Shown one piece after another: positions 1 to 7,149 of a stretch of DNA of 12,948 nt; position 1 is the stretch's first letter; each line of letters starts with the position of its first letter. The notes under the pieces were generated by a model that was not told the origin of the DNA, searched no databases, and saw nothing but the letters and a program-made list of their open reading frames with translations. The stretch is from Chitinophagales bacterium (GTDB lineage: Bacteria; Bacteroidota; Bacteroidia; Chitinophagales; JADIYW01), in NCBI GenBank assembly GCA_020848315.1, contig JADLAH010000071.1, positions 1-12,948 on the forward strand. Reading direction: 5' to 3'. The position numbers and the translations under genes are program-made.

Positions 1-339
1 CTCCGGGAAAGGAAAAATTCGTCAGACATACATCATTTATTGCCAGTTCGGGATGTTGTTTCACGTATTGTATGGCTTTCCACATCCATGAAGCCATCTC
101 CAGCGGATTCGACTGAAAAGAGTATTTACGTTTCGATTTCAACCGTATAATCGTCAGGTTTTCTTTTTGAGTAATCTCCTCTTCCGGATGAAACCAGGTG
201 GTAATTAAGGTGACGCTGTGCCCTGCTTTGACAAATTCCTGAATCAGTTGCTGTGTAACAATCCCTGCACCACCGCCGATAGGTGGGTATTCATAGTTTA
301 ACAGGAGTATATTGAGCTGCTTGCTGATGATATTTTCAT
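1..339 (-). CDS. Glycosyltransferase family 4, N-terminal part (runs off the window; start looks frameshifted)
   Basis: Probable GT4-type (GT-B fold) glycosyltransferase that moves a sugar from a nucleotide-sugar donor to an unknown acceptor. Only about 112 codons of the N-terminal Rossmann domain are present. The readable frame gives NILLLNYEYPPIGGGAGIVT, the glycine-rich first-strand loop of this family, followed by a helix (QQLIQEFVKAGHSVTLIT), and ends at LTNFSFPG. This frame has no ATG, GTG or TTG before the motif, and an in-frame stop lies at 347-349. The ATG at 337-339, directly after the methyltransferase stop, is in another frame and meets a TAA at 298-300 after 13 codons. One base missing within the first few codons would join the two, giving roughly MKISS...KQLNILLLNYE. 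This may be a sequencing error, a real mutation or a non-standard start. The family call is firm; acceptor and donor are unknown. Confidence 0.8.
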
Positions 340-1089
340 TTAGGGTTTAAGACATTTTATTTCCAGCCATTCCGCCGGATAAAATTCCGGTTGCCCTTCA
401 AAAATATCAATATTATGTGTCTTTTCAAACTCAAAGCGTACGCTTATATCATCTTTAAAATCAAAACGCTTGATAAAAACTATTTCAAAGCCGCTACTTC
501 TGAGTGTTTCAACAACCGTATTCAGGTCGAGTGTATTGTACTGATAATGCTGATTAACAGACTCAATAACCGCATCTGTTTTCTTTTGCTGCGCTGTATC
601 GTAACTGATTTTCCGATAAAAATCCTTGATGTAAATATATCCGCCATTCTTCAGCATTTCATAGGATGCCGATATGACTCGTTTTATATCATTTGAATGT
701 CCCAGGCTTTCCAGGAAATATACAGCATCATATTTGCCCGGCTCAAAACAGGACGTCAGCTGATGATAATCTCCTTCTTTAATCTGTACGAGATGCTGTA
801 TTTTTTGTGCCGCTATCTTGCGTCGCGCTTCAGCCACCTGTACCGGCGATATGGTAACAGCATCTACTTTTACCTTGTATTCCTTTGCGAAAAAGATGGC
901 AGGACCGCACACACCGCAACCCGCATCAAGTATGCGCATCCCGTATTTCAGACCACTGCTTTTTGCTATATAATGCAGTAATGTCGCGGGTTTTCCCGGT
1001 CGGAAAGCCTGTATTACCTCTCCATAAATCTGTAGGTATGAGGCCGTCATTGTATCATAATATTTTCTGACTTGATCAGGACTGAACAT
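340..1089 (-). CDS. Class I SAM-dependent methyltransferase
   Basis: A 249-residue cytosolic methyltransferase that moves a methyl group from S-adenosylmethionine to an unidentified small molecule or lipid. Motif I is ILDAGCGVCGP (residues 53-63). The segment DAVTISPVQVAEA (about 76-88) follows, resembling sterol, cyclopropane-fatty-acid and quinone methyltransferases. GDYHQL lies at 106-111, DAVYFLESLGHS at about 121-132, and NGGYIYIKDF at about 148-157. The N-terminus (SPDQVRKYYDTMTASY) is the helical cap typical of lipid or natural-product methyltransferases. The ATG at 1087-1089 is the only good start. It lies 20 bases after the acyl-CoA synthetase, and its stop abuts the ATG assigned to the glycosyltransferase, so all three are probably co-transcribed. 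An acyl, glycolipid or isoprenoid substrate is suggested only by context. Confidence 0.85.
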   Translation of the reverse strand: MFSPDQVRKYYDTMTASYLQIYGEVIQAFRPGKPATLLHYIAKSSGLKYGMRILDAGCGVCGPAIFFAKEYKVKVDAVTISPVQVAEARRKIAAQKIQHLVQIKEGDYHQLTSCFEPGKYDAVYFLESLGHSNDIKRVISASYEMLKNGGYIYIKDFYRKISYDTAQQKKTDAVIESVNQHYQYNTLDLNTVVETLRSSGFEIVFIKRFDFKDDISVRFEFEKTHNIDIFEGQPEFYPAEWLEIKCLKP

Positions 1090-1109
1090 GGCTATATCTG
1101 AATGTTATA

Positions 1110-2918
1110 TCATTTTATTGATGACTGATTTTCCGCAAAAAGAGCTTCTATTTCCTGTTTGAACTGTTCCTGCAATACTTTCCTTTTCAGTTTCATGGTA
1201 GGTGTCAGCTGTCCTGACTCAACAGTCCATTCCTGTGGCAGCAGCCTGAATTTCTTGATTTGCTCCCACTTTCCAAAATGGCGGTTATAATGGTCTGTTT
1301 CCTTCTGAAACAATGTCAACACCTCGGGTTTCTGAAGAAGTAAATTCATATCATTTGCGGGAATATTCTTTTCCGCTGCCCAAGCGGAAAGTTGCTGAAA
1401 AGACGGCACTATCAGTGCCGCAATATATTTCTTATCATCACCGCCTACTACCATCAATTGTTCGATATATGCACTTTCCTTCATTTTGTTTTCAATCGCC
1501 TGTGGTGCGATATATTTACCACCGGCTGTTTTAAATAATTCCTTTTTCCGGTCGGTAATTTTGAGAAAATGTTGACCGAAATGCTCCACCCACGTGCCTA
1601 TATCGCCGGTGTGAAACCAGCCGTCATTATCTATAACTTCTGCGGTTAAATCAGGACGATTGTAATATCCCTTCATCACATTTTTGCCTCGGGCAATGAT
1701 TTCTCCGTCTTCCGCAAGCCGGATCTCCACGCCCGGCAATGGCATTCCGATGGTTCCCACACAGCGTTCCCGTTCGGGTACGCGGTTGGTAGTCAGCACC
1801 GGTGATGTTTCTGTCAGGCCATACCCTTCTATGACATGCACACCTGCCGCCGTGAAAAGCTTGATTAATCTGGGTTGCATGGCCGCGGCTCCCGTAACGA
1901 TAAAATGCACTCTGCCACCTAATGCTTCCTGCCATTTGGAAAACACCAGCTTCCGGGCTATGTACAATTTAATATCATACACGATGCCCTGACTGACGCC
2001 CAGTTCATAGTCTTCGCCTACTTTCATACTCCAGAAAAACAAGCGACGACTGATACCGGTTAAGGCGTTTCCTTTGGCCAGTATCTTTTCGTATACTTTC
2101 TCCAAAAGACGCGGGACGGTAGTAAAACAATAGGGCTGCACTTCTTTCAGATTTTCCGCAATGGTATCAAGGCTTTCCGCGTAGTAGACATGTATACCCA
2201 ACATCAAATAGGCAAAAAATACCGCGCGTTCAAAACTGTGGCAGAGTGGCAGAAAACTCAACGAGCGTTCACCTTCCAGAAACGGGAATACCTGAGAAAC
2301 AGCTGTCAGATCACTCACAATATTCGCATGTGTCAGCATCACCCCTTTGGGATTTCCTGTCGTGCCCGAAGTATAAATAATGGTGGCGATATCCTCGTCT
2401 TCTACCGCATTTTTTGCAAGGGAAATACGCGCTGTATCCACGGTTTCAATTTTATCCAGTACCTCTTTCAGACAAGGAACTCCGGCTATTTTATCAAAAG
2501 AAATAATTCCTTTTAATCCGGAAATTTTATCCCGCAATGGCTGCACTTTCTTCAGTATTGCAGCATCGCCCACGAAAGCAAACTGAATACCTGCATCCTT
2601 GAATATAAATGCGTAATCATCTTCCGAAATACTCGGATACATTGGCACATTGATAATGCCCAGCTGCTGCGAACCTATATCGGTAAAATTCCATTCCGGT
2701 CTGTTGGCACTGATGATGGCAATCTTATCGCCTTTCTGCAATCCTGTATGAAGCAACAACTGGCTTACTTTATCGGACAAGGTCTGCACATCCTGATAAG
2801 TATAATCTTTCCAGGATTTGCTACCATCTGCCTGCACATCTTTGGCAGATAAAAAGATGGCTTCGGGTTGACTTTCTACCTGAACAGTGAGAAAGTCAAA
2901 TAAGCGTTTTACTTCCAT
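1110..2918 (-). CDS. Long-chain fatty acid:CoA ligase (AMP-forming acyl-CoA synthetase)
   Basis: A 602-residue enzyme that activates a fatty acid with ATP to acyl-AMP and then to acyl-CoA, feeding degradation or lipid assembly. All adenylate-forming core motifs are intact: the phosphate loop YTSGTTGNPKGVMLTH (182-197), GYGLTETSP (365-373), GWFHTGDIG (433-441), and the hinge DRKKELFKTAGGKYIAP (456-472). A C-terminal lysine-rich segment PTMKLKRK (573-580) corresponds to the catalytic-lysine region. Length and the FLPLCHSFER segment fit the long-chain (FAA1/FadD15-like) group rather than acetyl-CoA synthetase. No signal peptide is seen. The gene starts 6 bases after the isochorismatase stop. The nearby 2-hydroxyacyl-CoA lyase suggests that 2-hydroxy or branched fatty acids are among the substrates, which is inference. 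The family call is secure; chain length is not readable from sequence. Confidence 0.94.
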   Translation of the reverse strand: MEVKRLFDFLTVQVESQPEAIFLSAKDVQADGSKSWKDYTYQDVQTLSDKVSQLLLHTGLQKGDKIAIISANRPEWNFTDIGSQQLGIINVPMYPSISEDDYAFIFKDAGIQFAFVGDAAILKKVQPLRDKISGLKGIISFDKIAGVPCLKEVLDKIETVDTARISLAKNAVEDEDIATIIYTSGTTGNPKGVMLTHANIVSDLTAVSQVFPFLEGERSLSFLPLCHSFERAVFFAYLMLGIHVYYAESLDTIAENLKEVQPYCFTTVPRLLEKVYEKILAKGNALTGISRRLFFWSMKVGEDYELGVSQGIVYDIKLYIARKLVFSKWQEALGGRVHFIVTGAAAMQPRLIKLFTAAGVHVIEGYGLTETSPVLTTNRVPERERCVGTIGMPLPGVEIRLAEDGEIIARGKNVMKGYYNRPDLTAEVIDNDGWFHTGDIGTWVEHFGQHFLKITDRKKELFKTAGGKYIAPQAIENKMKESAYIEQLMVVGGDDKKYIAALIVPSFQQLSAWAAEKNIPANDMNLLLQKPEVLTLFQKETDHYNRHFGKWEQIKKFRLLPQEWTVESGQLTPTMKLKRKVLQEQFKQEIEALFAENQSSIK

Positions 2919-2924
2919 GCTGCT

Positions 2925-3473
2925 TTATTTAATCAGCTTACTGACTGCCTTAAATTCGGCGGTTCCTGCACAGTCCATCAGCATAAACAATATCATTTCC
3001 ACAGAAACAATGAAAGCGCCTGACTGCCGCATTCTTTCCAGTGCCAGCCATTTATTTTCAGGTGTCCGGGAAGAAACGGCATCAGCCACCACATGCACTG
3101 TATAGCCTTTTTCTATTGCATCCAGTGTTGTCTTCAGTACACAGATATGCGCTTCCACACCGCAAATAATCAGGTGTTTTTTGTTGGTGCGCTGCAGTTG
3201 ATCCAGCAATACCGGCTGCAACATACAACTGAAAGTATCTTTCTCAAAAACAGGTATTTCCGCAGTGCGTTCTATTTCCGGCAGCGTGTGGCCTAATCCC
3301 TTCGGATACTGTTCCGTCACTACAACATCCATACCAAGTATACCTGCTCCTTTGATAAGCTTGTTGACATTATCTGTTATTTTATCCTGCTCATGTATGA
3401 CGGGCATCAATCGTTCCTGTACATCAATCACCATTAAGATGCTGTTGTCTGTTGCTGGTATTCCTGTAGTCAT
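2925..3473 (-). CDS. Isochorismatase-family cysteine hydrolase
   Basis: A 182-residue cytosolic hydrolase of the isochorismatase-like superfamily. The catalytic triad is visible: Asp17 in MVIDVQE, Lys78 in FEKDTFSC, and Cys111 in CGVEAHICV, where the residues before Cys111 carry the usual cis-peptide turn. The VVADAVSSR segment (about 128-136) is also typical. The sequence resembles the YcaC and ISOC1/ISOC2 subgroup more than true isochorismatases or nicotinamidases, and no siderophore genes lie nearby, so the name isochorismatase should not be taken as a function. Members hydrolyse amides or esters, and most have unknown substrates. It lies between the 2-hydroxyacyl-CoA lyase-like gene (23-base gap) and the acyl-CoA synthetase (6-base gap), so it is presumably in the same operon. 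A role in handling a by-product of lipid cleavage is possible but unproven. Confidence 0.88.
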   Translation of the reverse strand: MTTGIPATDNSILMVIDVQERLMPVIHEQDKITDNVNKLIKGAGILGMDVVVTEQYPKGLGHTLPEIERTAEIPVFEKDTFSCMLQPVLLDQLQRTNKKHLIICGVEAHICVLKTTLDAIEKGYTVHVVADAVSSRTPENKWLALERMRQSGAFIVSVEMILFMLMDCAGTAEFKAVSKLIK

Positions 3474-3496
3474 GGTGTTTATTCTTTAAATTGTTA

Positions 3497-5227
3497 TTAC
3501 ATACTGATAGAACCTTTTCTGAAATCGGATTTTCCGATGATGGCATTAATGATATACGGAATTCCATTTCGACTACTTTCCTTCGCCCGCGCTACGGCCT
3601 GTATGAATCCGTCCATATTGTCTACGCGTGCACCATCACCGCCGAAGGCCGTTGCCAGCAACTGATAATCGCTGTACGCGAGATTCATTGCACAGTCACT
3701 CTTTAAAAACTCCACCTGATCGCGGGCAATCTGACTCCAGCAGGCATCGTTGCCTATCAGCGAGATAACGGGCAGATTGAATCGTTTAAAAGTATCGTAT
3801 TCCATCAGACTGTAGCCGGCGCTGCCATCTCCGTAGATAATCCAGACTTCTTTTTCAGGATATACCAGCTTGGCTCCCAGGGCGAATCCTGCGCCAACAC
3901 CGAGTGTACCGAACACACCGGGATCTAACCAACTGAGTGGCGCGCGCGGGCGAAGCGTATAGGCGGAAGTGGCGACAAAATCACCGCCGTCTGCCACAAG
4001 GATAGTATTGTCATCCAACCGTATATCCAGTTCTTTAAAAAGTGCCACCGGATTTAATCCTGTATTCACAGGTGCGCCGGCCTGCTCCGCGATATTGGCT
4101 TCTCTTTTATTATCTCTCTCCTTCAACTGCTCCAGCCATGCAGTATAGCTTCCTTTAAATTTCCCGGCCAGTTCAATGAGAAAATCCTGCGGATCTGCCA
4201 AGATAGCCACCGTTGGTTGCTTGTTTTTACGCAGGTCTTCGCGGCTTCTGTTGACCGATATAAACTTTCTTCCACCAATATGATTGCCGTAATCGAGTCT
4301 GAAGTCATTCGGCACACCGGCCAGTATAATTAAATCCGATTCCTTGATGGCATCCTTGCGATGATGGCGCATCTGCAAGGCACTGTCTTTGCCCAATAAG
4401 CCCCGCGCCATGCCGCTCAGATAAACAGGTATGCCCATTTCCTGTACCGCTGCCGCCAATGCCTGTGCTTTGTCAGCCTGCATCATGGCGCCGCTGCCAA
4501 TAACAAACAAAGGCTTTTGAGCATTGCGCAGCAATTTCAGCGACTGTTCCACATCATACGAGGAATGTCTCGGAAAAGAAACGGACTGTAAGGGTTCATT
4601 AAGATTAACCGCATCCTTATCAGCAAATAACCGTTTGGCGTGGAAGTTGATATACCATTGTATCGCGCGTTCCTGCATATTTTTAGGCGGTGTTTCCTTG
4701 CTTTTGGCACCATACCAGCTGCGCACCAGTTCTTCGTCGTACAACGTATCGATAGGGCATTCCACAAAAACAGGACCCGGCACGCCTTCCTGTGCCCGCC
4801 AGAATGCCTGTTCCAGCACGGGAACGATATCTTTTACTTTGGTTATAGTGGCACTCCATTTACACACTGCCTTCATAATGGATAGCTGATCAATATCCTG
4901 TAAACTGCCGCGTCCTTTCAGGATGGTAGCAGCCGCGCCGCCTAACAGAACCAGCGGCGATTGTGCCAATGCCGCATTCTTGACGGCCGTAATGGTATTG
5001 GTCACACCGGGACCTGCGGTTACTGCCGCTACACCCGGCACACCGGTGAGTCTGGATACCGCATCCGCTGCGAAAACAGCATTCACTTCGTGTCTCGTGT
5101 CGATTACACGGATTCCCAGTTGCTCTGCTGCCACGAAAATGGGAGAAATATGACCGCCGCATAAGGTAAACAGATAACGTACACCTTGTTTTTGCAGTAC
5201 ATTCGCGATGATTTGGCCACCGTTCAT
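3497..5227 (-). CDS. Thiamine-diphosphate enzyme, 2-hydroxyacyl-CoA lyase 2 / ILVBL-like (acetolactate-synthase-like)
   Basis: A 576-residue three-domain ThDP enzyme. The PYR domain carries the activating glutamate Glu47 in [15 protein letters not shown] central domain spans about 190-355. The PP domain has the cofactor motif [16 protein letters not shown] (465-480), with Asn493-Asp494 closing the metal site. The motifs [28 protein letters not shown] and the end FRKGSISM match, from memory, animal ILVBL (HACL2) more closely than catalytic acetolactate synthase. HACL-type enzymes cleave 2-hydroxyacyl-CoA to formyl-CoA and an aldehyde one carbon shorter. Unlike the animal protein, this one begins directly with the PYR domain and lacks an N-terminal membrane anchor, so it is likely soluble. 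No small regulatory ilvN-like gene or branched-chain genes lie nearby, which argues against valine/isoleucine synthesis. Oxalyl-CoA decarboxylase is the next alternative. Confidence 0.88.
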   Translation of the reverse strand: MNGGQIIANVLQKQGVRYLFTLCGGHISPIFVAAEQLGIRVIDTRHEVNAVFAADAVSRLTGVPGVAAVTAGPGVTNTITAVKNAALAQSPLVLLGGAAATILKGRGSLQDIDQLSIMKAVCKWSATITKVKDIVPVLEQAFWRAQEGVPGPVFVECPIDTLYDEELVRSWYGAKSKETPPKNMQERAIQWYINFHAKRLFADKDAVNLNEPLQSVSFPRHSSYDVEQSLKLLRNAQKPLFVIGSGAMMQADKAQALAAAVQEMGIPVYLSGMARGLLGKDSALQMRHHRKDAIKESDLIILAGVPNDFRLDYGNHIGGRKFISVNRSREDLRKNKQPTVAILADPQDFLIELAGKFKGSYTAWLEQLKERDNKREANIAEQAGAPVNTGLNPVALFKELDIRLDDNTILVADGGDFVATSAYTLRPRAPLSWLDPGVFGTLGVGAGFALGAKLVYPEKEVWIIYGDGSAGYSLMEYDTFKRFNLPVISLIGNDACWSQIARDQVEFLKSDCAMNLAYSDYQLLATAFGGDGARVDNMDGFIQAVARAKESSRNGIPYIINAIIGKSDFRKGSISM

Positions 5228-5246
5228 AAGAAGAGATTTTAATAAG

Positions 5247-5681
5247 CTATAATTTCAAAAAGGTCAATCCTTTTTTTGATTGCACGGACAATTCCTGAAT
5301 GGAAGTATTTTCCAGCATATCACGAAGGGCAACCCTGATTTTCTTAAACTTTTTGTGTATCGGACAAGGATGTTCTTCCGAACAGGCTTTCAATCCGAGG
5401 CCGCAGGTGGTAAAAACATCCTCTCCGTCTATCGCTTTGACGATATCTGCCAAACGGATATTTTTTAACTGACGCGCATTTATTTCATATCCGCCCGACT
5501 TTCCCTTCACGGAATCTATGATACCATGATTGGCCAGCTGTTGTAATATTTTTGCAGTAAATGCCACGGGTGAATCTATCTCCTGCGCGATATCCTTGAG
5601 GCTCACGCGTTCCTGCTGTGTAGATTTATCTACGATATAAATGGTGGCTCTTATGGCGTATTCACAGGCTTTGGAGAACAT
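5247..5681 (-). CDS. Rrf2-family transcriptional regulator, probable Fe-S cluster sensor
   Basis: A 144-residue DNA-binding regulator. The N-terminal winged helix-turn-helix has the family hallmarks: ACEYAIRATIYI (5-16), VSLKDIAQEI (26-35), the recognition segment AFTAKILQQLANHGII (40-55) and the wing KGKSGGYEINA (59-69). Three cysteines, Cys93, Cys100 and Cys106 (spacing C-X6-C-X5-C), with His109 close by, match the iron-sulfur ligand region of NsrR and IscR. A redox-, iron- or nitric-oxide-responsive cluster is therefore likely. It is the first gene of a six-gene minus-strand run, 19 bases before the lyase-like gene. A perfect palindrome lies 51-74 bases upstream of its start, so autoregulation and control of the downstream lipid genes are expected. 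It is not IscR by context, because no isc or suf genes are visible. Confidence 0.92.
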   Translation of the reverse strand: MFSKACEYAIRATIYIVDKSTQQERVSLKDIAQEIDSPVAFTAKILQQLANHGIIDSVKGKSGGYEINARQLKNIRLADIVKAIDGEDVFTTCGLGLKACSEEHPCPIHKKFKKIRVALRDMLENTSIQELSVQSKKGLTFLKL

Positions 5682-5731
5682 TATGGTGTCGCTTGGATGA
5701 TTTACAGATTAAATGTAAGTAATAATTTTTA

Positions 5732-5755
5732 AATTCGGATACTTTTATCCGAATT
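5732..5755. promoter_or_regulatory. Perfect palindrome, candidate Rrf2 operator
   Basis: Arms AATTCGGATA (5732-5741) and TATCCGAATT (5746-5755) are exact inverse complements separated by CTTT. The site lies in the only sizeable gap upstream of the Rrf2 gene. On the minus strand, TACATTTA (5717 down to 5710) resembles the Bacteroidota -7 box TAnnTTTG, and the matching -33 position would fall inside the left arm, so a bound dimer could block the promoter. The lack of a T-tract after the hairpin argues against a terminator. Binding by this Rrf2 protein is inferred from position and symmetry. Confidence 0.65.
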
Positions 5756-5772
5756 ATTTTTTCAGCGCTCAT

Positions 5773-5803
5773 AAAAAAAAGCCTGACACAAGTGTCAGGC
5801 TTT
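5773..5803 (-). terminator. Intrinsic terminator of the aceB-aceA operon
   Basis: Read on the minus strand, GCCTGACAC pairs with GTGTCAGGC around a two-base TT (an effective four-base loop). AAA/TTT extends the stem to 12 pairs (5778-5789 with 5792-5803), and eight Ts follow. It lies 25 bases after the isocitrate lyase stop and separates that operon from the Rrf2 promoter. The opposite strand has only a weak T-run, so it is probably one-directional. Confidence 0.92.
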
Positions 5804-5827
5804 AAAATATCTATCAAAAAGATTTAA

Positions 5828-7111
5828 TCAATGGAATTGTTCAGCTTCTGTAGAACCAGCCAAAGCAGTGGTAGAAGACTGACCTTGCTGACAAATTTGT
5901 TGAACAGCATCGAAGTAACCTGTACCAACAAATGATTGGTGTTTGATTGCCTGGAAGCCAGCAGACTCGAGTGCAAATTCTCTTTGTTGTAACTCGGAGT
6001 AACCAGCCATACCGCGTTCCATGTATGCTTTACTCAATTCGAACATCACGGTGTTGTTAGCGTGGAAACCAGCTAAAGTGATGAACTGGAATTTGTAACC
6101 CATTGCAGCCAGGTCTTCACGGAATGTTGTCATTGCTTTCACATCCATGTATTTTGCCCAGTTGAATGATGGAGAACAGTTGTAAGCCAACATTTTTCCA
6201 GGATATTTTGCGTGAATACCTTGTGCAAATTCTCTTGCCATTCCTAAGTCTGGATTTCCTGTTTCCATCCAGATTAAGTCAGCATAAGGTGCATAAGATA
6301 AACCTCTGTCGATACCTTGCTCCAAACCGTTTTTAACGTAGTAAAAACCTTCTGGCGCACGTTTTCCTTCGATGATAAATTTATGGTCACGTGGGTCAAT
6401 GTCAGACGTAATCAAGTTAGCAGCCTCAGCATCTGTACGGGCAATCACCAAAGTAGGAGTTCCACAAACGTCAGCAGCCAAACGGGCAGCAGATAATTTA
6501 TTGATAGCCTCTTGTGTTGGCACCAATACTTTACCACCTAAGTGACCGCATTTTTTTGCAGAAGCTAATTGATCTTCCCAGTGTACACCAGCTGCACCAG
6601 CTTCAATCATTTGTTTCATTAATTCAAATGCATTCAGGTTACCACCAAAACCAGCTTCGGCATCTGCAACGATTGGAACCATCCAGTCACGGGTTGGCTC
6701 GCCTTCCATATATTCAATCTGGTCACGACGCATCAAGGAGTTGTTGATACGTTTAACCACCATAGGAACAGAATTCGCAGGATATAAAGATTGATCCGGG
6801 TACATTTCAGCAGAAAGGTTAGCATCTGCCGCTACTTGCCAGCCTGAAAGATAAATAGCTTTCATACCTGCAGTAACTTCCTGAATTGCCTGATTACCAT
6901 TATAAGCACCTAAGCCGGCAACCCAGTCATCTGTATGTAATTTTTTCCATAATTTTTCAGCACCGTTCTTAGCCAAAGTGTATTCAATTTGTACAGAACC
7001 ACTGATGTTAATTACTTCTTCAGCTGTGTAATCTCTTTTAACGTCTTTCCAACGCGGATTGGTTGCCCATTCTTTCTTAAGCGCTTCCGCTCTTTCTTGT
7101 TTTGTTGCCAT
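5828..7111 (-). CDS. aceA: Isocitrate lyase
   Basis: A 427-residue glyoxylate-shunt enzyme that cleaves isocitrate to glyoxylate and succinate in the cytosol, allowing growth on acetate or fatty acids. The signature KKCGHLGGK carries catalytic Cys188 and His190. [10 protein letters not shown] (89-98), the metal-binding region [10 protein letters not shown] (148-157), WEDQ (178-181) and NCSPSFNW (311-318) are all present. Length matches the short bacterial class, and the C-terminus STEAEQFH is typical. The ATG at 7109-7111 follows an A-rich leader with no Shine-Dalgarno sequence, as is usual for Bacteroidota. It lies 38 bases after malate synthase and ends before a strong terminator. Its codons favour A/T endings more than its neighbours, consistent with high expression. 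Confidence 0.98.
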   Translation of the reverse strand: MATKQERAEALKKEWATNPRWKDVKRDYTAEEVINISGSVQIEYTLAKNGAEKLWKKLHTDDWVAGLGAYNGNQAIQEVTAGMKAIYLSGWQVAADANLSAEMYPDQSLYPANSVPMVVKRINNSLMRRDQIEYMEGEPTRDWMVPIVADAEAGFGGNLNAFELMKQMIEAGAAGVHWEDQLASAKKCGHLGGKVLVPTQEAINKLSAARLAADVCGTPTLVIARTDAEAANLITSDIDPRDHKFIIEGKRAPEGFYYVKNGLEQGIDRGLSYAPYADLIWMETGNPDLGMAREFAQGIHAKYPGKMLAYNCSPSFNWAKYMDVKAMTTFREDLAAMGYKFQFITLAGFHANNTVMFELSKAYMERGMAGYSELQQREFALESAGFQAIKHQSFVGTGYFDAVQQICQQGQSSTTALAGSTEAEQFH

Positions 7112-7149
7112 TTTTATTGAATTAATAAGTTATAAATAAGATAAAATGA

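Noticed and set aside
2925..3473. True isochorismatase of siderophore synthesis
   Set aside because: No entABCE-like genes or aryl carrier domain are present, and the sequence matches the YcaC/ISOC-type subgroup better.
3497..5227. Acetolactate synthase large subunit (IlvB) for branched-chain amino acid synthesis
   Set aside because: Motifs fit ILVBL/HACL2 better, and no regulatory subunit, ilvC, ilvD or leu genes are adjacent.
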